A stretch of 64,000 nucleotides of DNA from UBA5072 sp046481675 (GTDB lineage Bacteria; Bacteroidota; Bacteroidia; Bacteroidales; UBA10428). The DNA is taken from assembly GCA_046481675.1 (NCBI GenBank), contig JAWOJJ010000045.1, positions 1-64,000 of the forward strand, given 5' to 3'. The notes beneath the pieces are model-generated. The model did no database searches, was not told the origin of the DNA, and saw nothing but the letters and a program-made list of their open reading frames with translations. Shown here piece after piece: positions 22,399 through 31,300 of the stretch; within the stretch, counting starts at the first letter, position 1; the number at the start of each line of letters is the position of its first letter. The position numbers and the translations under genes are program-made.

Positions 22399-25300
22399 AT
22401 GAGTGAAGAAATTCTGAAAGCTCTAATGCAGCTCTTTGCAATCATTGCAAAGCAAGATGAAGGCGTTGAGTCTACCCAGGTGGAATACGTCAAGAATTTT
22501 CTTCAGCAACAGCTCAATGATGAAAAAGTAAAGGAATATTTCCAGCTTTTCAGGCAGTACAGCGGAATGGAAGATGGGGATAACAACGCAGAAGGAGAAG
22601 AAGAAAAAAGCACCCGGAAACTTACCTCGGTGAGAGATTCTGTAAGAATCCTGGGATTGTGCAAAAAGATCAACAAAACCCTTACCCAAAAGCAAAAGGT
22701 TGTGGTTTTGGTGCGGCTTTTTGAAATTGTCAATGCTGATCGGAAATTTTCGGATCAGCGCATGCAGATCATCAATACGGTTGCCGATGTTTTCAAGGTT
22801 GAAAAAGAAGAATTCGCCAGTATTGAGTCATTTGTAGTTCGCAATGAGGCTGATGAACTTGATGAAATGAATATTCTGATCATCAACGACAAATTAATCA
22901 GCCCAAAATCGGCCAAAAGCATTAAAACAAAGCATCTGCAGGGCAATGTAATTGTCCTGAAGATCAACAGTGTTGACCTGTATTTTCTGAAATATACAGG
23001 TAACGAGGACCTTTTCCTTAACGGATTACCCATCCGCAATGACCGCATTTACCTGTTCGCAAACGGCAGCACGGTAAAATTACCGAAAGGAGCACCCATC
23101 TACCACAGTGACGTGGTGGCTCATTTCATGGCTGACATGGTCACCAGCCAGATCTCCTATATTGCACAAGATTTGGAATACCGCTTCCCTAATGGAAACC
23201 TTGGAATCAAAGATATCAGTTTCTCTGAAACACACGGACGCCTCATTGGAATTATGGGCGCCAGCGGTGCCGGAAAAACAACGCTTCTGAACGTACTTTG
23301 CGGGGTTGAAGCTCCTTCACAGGGAGAAGTCATGATCAACGGAATAAACCTTCACAAAGAACGTGAAAAACTTGAAGGTGTTATCGGACTTGTTCCGCAG
23401 GACGATCTGCTGATTGAGGAACTTACCGTATACGAGAACCTTTACTACAACGCGAAACTCTGCTTCAAGGATAAAAACGATCAGGAAATAGACGGAATGG
23501 TTTGCAGAACCCTCCAAAGCCTGGGACTTTTTGACAGAAAGGACCTGAAAGTAGGATCTCCTCTTAATAAAACTATTAGCGGCGGACAGCGGAAAAGGCT
23601 GAATATAGCCCTTGAACTCATCCGTGAACCATCCATCCTGTTTGTAGATGAACCCACTTCAGGTTTGTCTTCACGCGACTCAGAAAACGTGATGGACCTG
23701 CTTCGTGAACTTGCCCTCAAAGGAAAGCTGATCTTCGTGGTCATTCACCAGCCTTCATCAGAAATCTACAAGATGTTCGATAAAATGATCATCCTGGATA
23801 CCGGAGGCTATATGATTTATTATGGCAACCCGGTTGAAGCGGTCATGTACTTCAAGCGTCTTGATGCCCAGATAAACAGTGATGTCGGTGAATGTCCCAC
23901 CTGCGGCAATGTGAACCCCGAGTTGATCTTTAACATCATTGAAGCCAAAGTGGTGGACGAATTCGGAAATTATACCGATTCACGCAAAGTAACACCGCAA
24001 CAATGGAAAGAACATTACAATACCCTGATTCCCTACCAGGAACTTGAATCAGGCCAGGACGCCCCTCCCAAAAACCTGAGAATTCCCGGGTGGTTCAAAC
24101 AACTTGGTATTTATACCACAAGGGACTTCCTCTCCAAAATTAGTAACCGGCAATACGTGGCATTGAGCCTGCTCGAGGCACCTGTTCTTGGCATCATACT
24201 GGCTTTCATTATCCGTTATATCGAGGATCCTACATCCAGACACTACATCTTCAGGGTTAATGAAAATATTCCCATTTTCATTTTCATGGCCCTTATTGTT
24301 GCTTTGTTCCTGGGTTTAACCGTGAGTGCCGAGGAAATTTTCCGCGACAGGAAAATATTGAAACGAGAAAGATTTCTGAACCTGAGCCGGTCAAGTTACC
24401 TGATTTCCAAAATAACCATCCTGTTTGCCATTTCGGCTATCCAGTCGATTCTTTTCGTTGTGGTAGCCAATCAAATCCTGGGTATCCGCGATATGGGATT
24501 TATTTACTGGTTTGCCCTTTTTTCAACAGCATCATTTGCCAATATGCTGGGATTGAACATTTCTGCTTCATTTAACTCGGCTGTAACCATTTACATATTG
24601 ATCCCGCTGGTAATGATTCCCATGATGGTGCTCAGCGGCGCCATGTTCAGCTTTGACAAACTCAACAGGCATGTCAGCAGGGTTGATAAAGTGCCGGTCA
24701 TTGCTGAATTCATGGTCACCAAATGGTCGTATGAGGCTTTAATGGTACACCAGTATAAGGATAACAAATTCATGAAGAACAAACTTTATGAACTGGAAAA
24801 GGAAGAAAGCCAGAGCGACTATAAAAAGGTATATTGGCTGCCTGAACTGATGGAGCGACTTGAGCGCGTGAAGAATGAGGTTTATAATACAGGAACCGTT
24901 TCCATGTCGATTACAGACCTACATGTTATTGCAAATGAAGTAATTAAAGAGTCTGCTACCAACAGCGGTGTCACTCCTTTTGAACCGGCTGAGAACCTGA
25001 AACCCGGTAAATTCACTGTTCAAACTGCTGAAAAAGTGCTGGAATACCTTACTGCACTAGACAAGTATTATGGTGAACATTTTCAGCGGATCAGCAAACA
25101 AAAGGACAATTACTTCAACTTCTACCTGGACCGTGATCCGGATGCCTATGAAAAACTGCGAAACAATTACCACAACGAAGGGGTGCAGGATATTGTCCGA
25201 AAGGTCTACGAAAAGAATAAGATCCTTGAATATGATGATCAATTGGTGCAACATTACGACCCCATTTACCAGGATCCTTACATCGGAAGCTTACTTACAC

Positions 25301-25479
25301 TTCGCACCCATTTTTACTCTCCGACGAAACCCTTTCTTGGAAAAACATATGACACCTTCTGGTATAATATGATATTTGTATGGCTGCTTACATTACTGCT
25401 GTATATTGCGCTTTATTATGAATGGCTCAAAAAACTGGTCAATTTACCAGATCACTTTAAGAAGAAAAATTCAAATTGA
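22399..25479 (+). CDS. TerB-like / FHA-like / ABC ATPase / ABC-2 permease fusion (ABCG type)
   Basis: A 1026-residue fusion. Residues 1-150 form a helical TerB-like domain (LVRLFEIVNADRKFSDQRM), 155-240 a beta-rich, degenerate FHA-like domain (EDLFLNGLPIRNDRIYLFAN), 255-480 an ABC ATPase with Walker A GASGAGKTT (about 287-295), signature ISGGQRKRL (about 391) and Walker B SILFVDEPTSGLSS (about 411-424). Then come a Cys motif (ECPTCGN), an ABC-2 permease with membrane segments at about 590-770, a long soluble part, and a final segment near 995-1015. This is the white/ABCG ordering (ATPase before permease). It presumably acts as a homodimer that exports a lipid, polymer or signal. It lies 47 bases after siaC; the N-terminal domains could receive a SiaC signal (inference). 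Confidence 0.9.
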   Translation: MSEEILKALMQLFAIIAKQDEGVESTQVEYVKNFLQQQLNDEKVKEYFQLFRQYSGMEDGDNNAEGEEEKSTRKLTSVRDSVRILGLCKKINKTLTQKQKVVVLVRLFEIVNADRKFSDQRMQIINTVADVFKVEKEEFASIESFVVRNEADELDEMNILIINDKLISPKSAKSIKTKHLQGNVIVLKINSVDLYFLKYTGNEDLFLNGLPIRNDRIYLFANGSTVKLPKGAPIYHSDVVAHFMADMVTSQISYIAQDLEYRFPNGNLGIKDISFSETHGRLIGIMGASGAGKTTLLNVLCGVEAPSQGEVMINGINLHKEREKLEGVIGLVPQDDLLIEELTVYENLYYNAKLCFKDKNDQEIDGMVCRTLQSLGLFDRKDLKVGSPLNKTISGGQRKRLNIALELIREPSILFVDEPTSGLSSRDSENVMDLLRELALKGKLIFVVIHQPSSEIYKMFDKMIILDTGGYMIYYGNPVEAVMYFKRLDAQINSDVGECPTCGNVNPELIFNIIEAKVVDEFGNYTDSRKVTPQQWKEHYNTLIPYQELESGQDAPPKNLRIPGWFKQLGIYTTRDFLSKISNRQYVALSLLEAPVLGIILAFIIRYIEDPTSRHYIFRVNENIPIFIFMALIVALFLGLTVSAEEIFRDRKILKRERFLNLSRSSYLISKITILFAISAIQSILFVVVANQILGIRDMGFIYWFALFSTASFANMLGLNISASFNSAVTIYILIPLVMIPMMVLSGAMFSFDKLNRHVSRVDKVPVIAEFMVTKWSYEALMVHQYKDNKFMKNKLYELEKEESQSDYKKVYWLPELMERLERVKNEVYNTGTVSMSITDLHVIANEVIKESATNSGVTPFEPAENLKPGKFTVQTAEKVLEYLTALDKYYGEHFQRISKQKDNYFNFYLDRDPDAYEKLRNNYHNEGVQDIVRKVYEKNKILEYDDQLVQHYDPIYQDPYIGSLLTLRTHFYSPTKPFLGKTYDTFWYNMIFVWLLTLLLYIALYYEWLKKLVNLPDHFKKKNSN

Positions 25480-25545
25480 TTAAGAATATTTATTATTTCT
25501 TTCATGCATTCGTTATTTTTGTTTAACAAAAACATCCTTAGGATT

Positions 25546-26448
25546 ATGCCCAAAGTATTTGTTTATCTAATGATCATACTGGCTTTCGTTGCCGTTTCCT
25601 GTAAATCGGGAGGTCAAGGCAAGGATGCCGGTTTAGAGATACCTGATTCTGTACTTAATGCAGGTGTCGAAATTTCGGAAGAGGTGATGCAGGATATTGT
25701 TCAAAACATATCCTCGCCTGTAGAAATGGCTGCCATGATCAAAGATCTTGGGGTACCCTTCTCCAACAAGTACATCTCCCCTACCAACAGGGTCGGAAAT
25801 CTGACAACCAGTTTTCAGCAATCGCTGAACCTTGGAATTTATGCTGCAGATTTGGGCTACCTGAATATGTACAATAAAACTTCGGCAGTGGTGGATTATC
25901 TGACCGCCATTAAAACCCTTGCAGATGCCATCAAGGTGGGTCAGTTTTTTGATTTTACCACACTGAAACGACTGGCTACCAATAGTAAAAACCTCGACTC
26001 ACTGATGTACATCTCTGTACACAGTTTCAATCAAATGGACAAATACCTGCATTCCAACAACCGGACCAATCTGAGCACATTGATGGTTACCGGTGTATGG
26101 ATCGAAGGATTGTACCTGGGTACGCAGGTTTATAAAGCCACTCCGAATAAAGACCTTGCTGATCGCATCGGGGAACAGAAACTTACACTTGACCAGCTCA
26201 TGCTGATCCTCGAAAAGTATCAGAAAGACAAACAGTACACCAAACTCCTGGAAGAGTTGCAGTTATTGAAAGAACTTTTCAAATCAGTTGAAATATTTGT
26301 GGAAAAAGGTGAACCTCAAATGATTGAAATTGACGGTATGTTAAGTATTGTTCAGGGTGATAAAAGCATCATTAAAATATCTCCTGAGGTATTGAACAAT
26401 ATCATCACCACTACCGAGGAAGTTCGTAACAGGTTAATAAGCTTATAA
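25546..26448 (+). CDS. lipoprotein of unknown function
   Basis: A 300-residue lipoprotein. With the ATG at 25546 the signal is MPKVFVYLMIILAFVAVSC with lipobox VAVSC; an ATG 14 codons earlier is possible but less lipoprotein-like. The mature protein is helical throughout (for example QQSLNLGIYAADLGYLNMYN and LMLILEKYQKDKQYTKLLEE) with no recognised family or catalytic motif. Its two-base spacing to the next exported protein and the 66-base gap after the ABC fusion suggest that it belongs to the export system, perhaps as a periplasmic or outer-membrane partner. Function is not known to me. Confidence 0.8.
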   Translation: MPKVFVYLMIILAFVAVSCKSGGQGKDAGLEIPDSVLNAGVEISEEVMQDIVQNISSPVEMAAMIKDLGVPFSNKYISPTNRVGNLTTSFQQSLNLGIYAADLGYLNMYNKTSAVVDYLTAIKTLADAIKVGQFFDFTTLKRLATNSKNLDSLMYISVHSFNQMDKYLHSNNRTNLSTLMVTGVWIEGLYLGTQVYKATPNKDLADRIGEQKLTLDQLMLILEKYQKDKQYTKLLEELQLLKELFKSVEIFVEKGEPQMIEIDGMLSIVQGDKSIIKISPEVLNNIITTTEEVRNRLISL

Positions 26449-26450
26449 TT

Positions 26451-26891
26451 ATGAAGAAATTCATCATCATATTTGCTGTTCTTGCATTTGCCGCAACAGT
26501 TTTCACACAGGCCCAGGATGTGTCACAACTTACAGCCCAGTGTGCCGCTAATGCAGGTGATGTAATGTATCTGAAGGATTTTGTTATTAAACTCGATCAG
26601 GGCACTCCCGGAGGGGCTCCCCCCACAGCCCGGTTCGCCCTGCTGCTAAGTAAGAATGTTGTTTACAGATTCTCCATATGTTCCGCCCCAAACTCAGACG
26701 GAGAAGCTGTTTTGCAACTTTTCGATATGAACACCCTGCTGGGAAGTACATTTATTTCCGCCACCGGAAAGGATTTCCCGTTTTTCGACTTCAAGTGTCA
26801 GAAAACAGGTGTTTACCACGTTTTTATTTCCTTTAAGGAAGGGAAAGCAGGAGAAGGTGTTGGTATCATGTCTTATGTGAAGAAACTGTAA
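26451..26891 (+). CDS. small exported beta-rich protein
   Basis: A 146-residue protein with signal peptide MKKFIIIFAVLAFAATVFTQ and probable cleavage near AQA/QD. The mature domain of about 125 residues is beta-rich and contains two or three cysteines (TAQCAANAG, RFSICSAPN, FDFKCQKTG), likely disulfide bonded; the pattern YRFSICSAPNSDGEAVLQLF ... KTGVYHVFISF resembles C-terminal pre-peptidase-like or jelly-roll carbohydrate/phosphate-binding folds, but I cannot assign a family. Last gene of the rightward locus, ending before a bidirectional terminator. It starts two bases after the lipoprotein stop, so the pair is translationally coupled. Confidence 0.8.
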   Translation: MKKFIIIFAVLAFAATVFTQAQDVSQLTAQCAANAGDVMYLKDFVIKLDQGTPGGAPPTARFALLLSKNVVYRFSICSAPNSDGEAVLQLFDMNTLLGSTFISATGKDFPFFDFKCQKTGVYHVFISFKEGKAGEGVGIMSYVKKL

Positions 26892-26909
26892 TCAAAGGTT
26901 CTTAATCGT

Positions 26910-26947
26910 AGAAAAGCCGGTGTCTTTAAATGGATACCGGCTTTTCT
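26910..26947. terminator. bidirectional terminator closing the 13.5-26.9 kb operon
   Basis: AGAAAAGCCGGT (26910-26921), 14-base loop, ACCGGCTTTTCT (26936-26947): a perfect 12-bp stem whose arms supply TTTTCT on both strands. It sits between the two convergent genes ending at 26891 and 26949. Confidence 0.85.
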
Positions 26948-26948
26948 G

Positions 26949-27920
26949 CTATAGTCTTTGCCAGATCCACAACATAAGCAACAAGGCAAACGCTATTTCA
27001 TTGATCCAGTTGGCTTTACACTTAATAAAATAAAACGAGAACAGGTATGCCAGTGGTATGGAAATAAAATAAACCATTCCAATACCCGAGTTGATGCGAA
27101 CCAGAAAAACAAGCAGCCCGAACAGAAAAAAAACCCAGAAAACCATGAAGAACTTACGGGCATGAATTTTCATGCTGTCGAAGTAGGCGGCAATGAAGTA
27201 ACTGCCCGCAAGGATAAGCAGAAGTACAAATGCCCAGTTTACCATCTGACTCAGCTTGTAATCAATACCCGGACTGGTGAATGATGCTGCAACTTTTGAA
27301 ACCAAATCGGGAACCGACAAATCCCAAAAATAATACCCCGATAACAAGAATAAATACGGGATCAACAGACCGATCAAGGCAAAGGCCCATTCTCGCCAGC
27401 TAAATGGCCTGAGCAGGCCGATTGCCGCCAGCAGAAAAAAGAAGAAGACAACCACAGGAAAATAAACAAGGCTTGCAACGGAGATCAGCAAACCACAATC
27501 CAGGAAATTAATGGAAACGCCATCCGTTTTATAGGCGCTGAAAAGCCTATAGAACATCCATATCAGAAATGTTGAGGATACCAGCGCAGGTGTCAGCTCA
27601 TGTAATTGTGTAATTCCGGTGCACAGCAACAGGTAAAACATAGCCGGCAATTGTGTACGAACCGGGATGAATATGAAATTCGTATTCATCTGAATCAACA
27701 GGTAGCTGTTGCCAAGCAAAAGCAACAACGCAACCGCCGATGCCAGCAGCCTGAAATTGGAATCAAAATAAACGATCAACTTGCCCAGCGGAACACCGGG
27801 ATCGTGCATCATCTGAGCACTGCTTAAGGAAACCCATGAAGGTATCCAGTAAAGCACAGGGAATAATGTAATTACGACAACTAAACTAAACCGGTTGCTG
27901 TTGATGAATTTTAACAACAT
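26949..27920 (-). CDS. DUF6427-family integral membrane protein
   Basis: A 323-residue polytopic membrane protein with about ten hydrophobic segments spread over its length (for example SLVVVITLFPVLYWIPSW, ASAVALLLLLGNSYLLI, VYFPVVVFFFFLLAAIGLL, FALLLMLWIW). The N-terminal MLLKFINSNRF and the segment GLLRPFSWREWAFALIGLLI are typical of the Bacteroidota-specific DUF6427 family. Role unknown; general resemblance is to membrane glycosyltransferase-like or oligosaccharide-pathway proteins, but no catalytic motif is visible. It starts 23 bases after trxA and is probably cotranscribed with it. Confidence 0.85.
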   Translation of the reverse strand: MLLKFINSNRFSLVVVITLFPVLYWIPSWVSLSSAQMMHDPGVPLGKLIVYFDSNFRLLASAVALLLLLGNSYLLIQMNTNFIFIPVRTQLPAMFYLLLCTGITQLHELTPALVSSTFLIWMFYRLFSAYKTDGVSINFLDCGLLISVASLVYFPVVVFFFFLLAAIGLLRPFSWREWAFALIGLLIPYLFLLSGYYFWDLSVPDLVSKVAASFTSPGIDYKLSQMVNWAFVLLLILAGSYFIAAYFDSMKIHARKFFMVFWVFFLFGLLVFLVRINSGIGMVYFISIPLAYLFSFYFIKCKANWINEIAFALLLMLWIWQRL

Positions 27921-27943
27921 GTGCTGTAGCGTAACTGATCAGC

Positions 27944-28261
27944 TTACAACAAAGCTTCAAGCTTGCTCACCAGGCTGCCTTTGGGAACGGCACCTACCTG
28001 CTTGTCAGCAACCTGTCCGTTTTTAAAGTAAAGAACGGTTGGAATATTCCGAATTCCATATTTGGAGGAAACCGCCGGATTAGAATCCACATCCAGCTTC
28101 CCAACTATAACTTTGTCTTTGTAATCTTCAGCAATTTCACTCACCAATGGACCAATAACCCTGCAGGGACCACACCATTCAGCCCAGAAATCCACCATCA
28201 CGGGTTTATCTGCTTTCAGCACCATCTCGTCAAAATTAGCATCAGTCAATGTAATAGCCAT
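27944..28261 (-). CDS. trxA: thioredoxin
   Basis: A 105-residue cytosolic thioredoxin with the canonical active site WCGPCR (about 30-35), the cis-proline loop IRNIPTVLYFKNG and the usual length. It reduces protein disulfides using electrons from thioredoxin reductase (not in the window). A good Bacteroidota promoter lies at 28307-28337. The next gene (DUF6427) is 23 bases downstream. Confidence 0.97.
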   Translation of the reverse strand: MAITLTDANFDEMVLKADKPVMVDFWAEWCGPCRVIGPLVSEIAEDYKDKVIVGKLDVDSNPAVSSKYGIRNIPTVLYFKNGQVADKQVGAVPKGSLVSKLEALL

Positions 28262-28306
28262 GTCTATAATTTTTAAATTTTAAACAATCTGTTTTTTCAC
28301 TCAGAG

Positions 28307-28337
28307 CAAAGTTATAAAACTGCGCATGAACAACAAG
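28307..28337 (-). promoter_or_regulatory. trxA promoter
   Basis: On the leftward strand CTTG (28334-28337), 19 bases, then TAACTTTG (28307-28314), a close match to TTTG/TAnnTTTG, about 45 bases before the trxA start. Confidence 0.65.
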
Positions 28338-28343
28338 CAGCAT

Positions 28344-31300
28344 TTATAACAGTTTGTATTCAATTTCTTCGTTTTGGTTCAGAAAATCAATCAACTCATC
28401 CGCCAAAGCAATGCGGTGTGTTCTGCAAAAGAAATCAACCCCGATGTTTTCACCCGGATCATAAACCAGAATTTTCAGGTTTGTTGTTCCGCCATTTTTT
28501 TGTGTAAAGGCTGAAAGCTCGTCAATGAATTCCTCATCGATTAGATTTATGGGAAGTTTGATCTGAAGGGTTTTTACAAGTTCCTCCCTGACGGAGCTCA
28601 GCATATAAATATTTTTTATCCTGAATTCCAGTTCAGGAGTCGACCTCCAGGTGTTTTCCGTTACCGATCCCTTCAACAACAAGGAGTATCCATCGTACAT
28701 GAATTTCCGATAGTTCTCATAATCTTTACCAAACAGGGTAATTGAGAAGGTATCCGTGTAATCTTCCAATGTAAATGCCCCGTAAGGTTTGCCGTTTTTG
28801 GTGGTGGCATGTCTCACGGTGGTGATCATCCCTGCTATGGTAACATCCTTACCACGCAATACTTCCAGGTCTCTCATTTCAGCCAATGTTGTATTGCAAA
28901 ACTGATTCATTTCAAGCTTGAAATTGTCGAGCGGATGAGACGAAAGATAAATGCCAATCACTTCCTTTTCCTTGTTCAGTTTAACCAGGGGAGGCCATTC
29001 AGCAACCTTTGACGGCCGCGGCTTGATCACTTCAATATCGCTCATGTTGCCAAACAAAGTAGGCACATTGCTCACATTGTTCTGCGACCTATTCCCATAT
29101 TTGATCAGTTGCTCAAGGAAGTTCACCCCGGTTTCATCATTTTCCAGGTACTGATGCCGCTGTATCTCACTGAAACTATCGAAACCGCCTGCCATGACCA
29201 ATGCTTCCAGGCAGCGCTTATTCACTGTGGCCAGGTTAATTCTTTCTACCACGTCGTAAATATCACCGAAAGGACCTCCTTTTTCCCTGATCTCAATGAT
29301 ATGCTCAACAGCAGATTCACCAACACCTTTGATGGCAGCAAGACCAAAACGAATGTCTCCCTGGGCATTTACCGTAAAACGGGCATAACTCTCATTGATA
29401 TCTGCAACGAGGACTTTCATACCCATGCGCCGGCACTCATCCATAAAGAACCCTATTTTCTTCAGGTCGTTCAGGTTACGGCTTAAAACTGCCGCCATGA
29501 ATTCTGCAGGGTAATGGGCCTTCAGGTAAGCAGTCTGATAGGAAATATAGGCATAACAGGTTGAATGTGATTTGTTGAAGGCATAGTGTGCAAATGATTC
29601 CCAGTCTTTCCAAATCTTGCCGACAGTTTTCGGGTCATGGCCGTTTTTTACACAACCCTCCTCAAACTTTACCCTGAGCTCGTTCATCATAGACACGATC
29701 TTCTTCCCCATGGCTTTCCGGAGCGAATCGGCCATTCCCTTGGAGAATCCGGCAAGAAGCTGTGATAAAAGCATTACCTGCTCCTGGTATACCGTGATGC
29801 CATAGGTATCCTTGAGGTAAGCCTCCATTTCAGGTATGTCATATACGATGTCCTCTTTGCCGTGCTTCCGGTTCACATAACTGGGTATGTACTCCATGGG
29901 GCCGGGCCGGTAAAGCGCGTTCATCGCTATAAGATCTTCAAACCGGTTGGGCTTTAATGCCTTCAGGTATTTTTTCATACCCTCCGATTCAAACTGAAAC
30001 AAACCTGTGGTTTCGCCCTTGCTGTAGAGTTCGTAAGTCTTTAGGTCATCCAGCGGAAGACCATCAATGTCCACATCAATGTTCCTCGATTTTTTGATGT
30101 TGTCAAGCGTATCCTTAATGATGGACAGGGTTTTCAAACCCAGAAAGTCCATCTTCAGCATGCCCACCGATTCAATGTGTGATCCTTCAAACTGGGTCAC
30201 ATTCAGCTCGGCATCTTTATTTCTGCAAATGGGGATGAATTCTTCCAGGTTGTCCTTGCCGATGATGATTCCGCAGGCATGCACACCGGTTTGCCTGACC
30301 GATCCTTCCAAAACTTCGGCATATTTCAGGGTGGATGCAATCAGCGCATTTTCCGAATTTTTTTCTGCCACCAGGGCAGGAACTTTCTCATAGGTATCCT
30401 TAAAAGTAGTTCCCGGCGTATCCGGAACCAGTTTTGCCAGGCGGTCCGCCTCGGAAAGTTCGAGTTTCTGAACGCGTGCCACATCGCGAATGGCCATTTT
30501 GGGAGCCATGGTGCCGAAAGTAATTACATGGGCCACACGTTCCTTTCCGTACTTTTTAACCACATACTGCAACACCTTTTCCCTGCCGTCTTCATCAAAG
30601 TCAATGTCAATATCGGGCATGGATATGCGGTCGGGGTTCAGAAAGCGCTCAAAAAGGAGGTCATACTTGATCGGGTCAATATCTGTAATTTTCAAACAGT
30701 AGGCCACCACCGAACCGGCAGCAGATCCTCTTCCGGGACCCACAGAAACGCCCATTTCACGTGCTGCCCTGATCACATCCCATACAATCAGAAAGTAGCC
30801 GGGAAATCCCATCTTACCTATGGTGTCCAGTTCAAAATCAATTCTTTCCCTGACCATTTCATTCATGTCGGGGAACCGCTTTTCAGCTCCCTTGTAGGTG
30901 AGGTGTCTCAGGTATTCAAAGGCATCTGCAAATCCGTCGGGAATCGGAAAGTCAGGCATGATCGGGTTGCTGTTCAGCTCATAGAGTTCGATTTTCGAAA
31001 CCACATCCTGTGTATTGGCAATAGCCTGAGGAACGTCGGCAAAAAGCCACTTCATCTCATCCTGCGTTTTGAGCCATTCCTGCCTGGTGTAGCGCAACCT
31101 GTTCGGATCATCCACATCTTTCCCGGTGCTGATGCACAACAACCGGTCATGTGCCGCAGCATCCTCTTCATTGATGAAGTGAACATCATTGGTGGCAATG
31201 CATTTGATACCGGTTTCCTCAGCCAGTTTTAAAAGTTGGTTGTTAACGAAAACCTGGTTTTCAAATACCTCCCGGTCAATCTGGGGATCTCCTGATGGAT

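Noticed and set aside
30279..31232. 317-codon rightward reading frame inside dnaE
   Set aside because: Lies entirely antisense to conserved polymerase sequence; Cys/His-rich composition typical of shadow frames.
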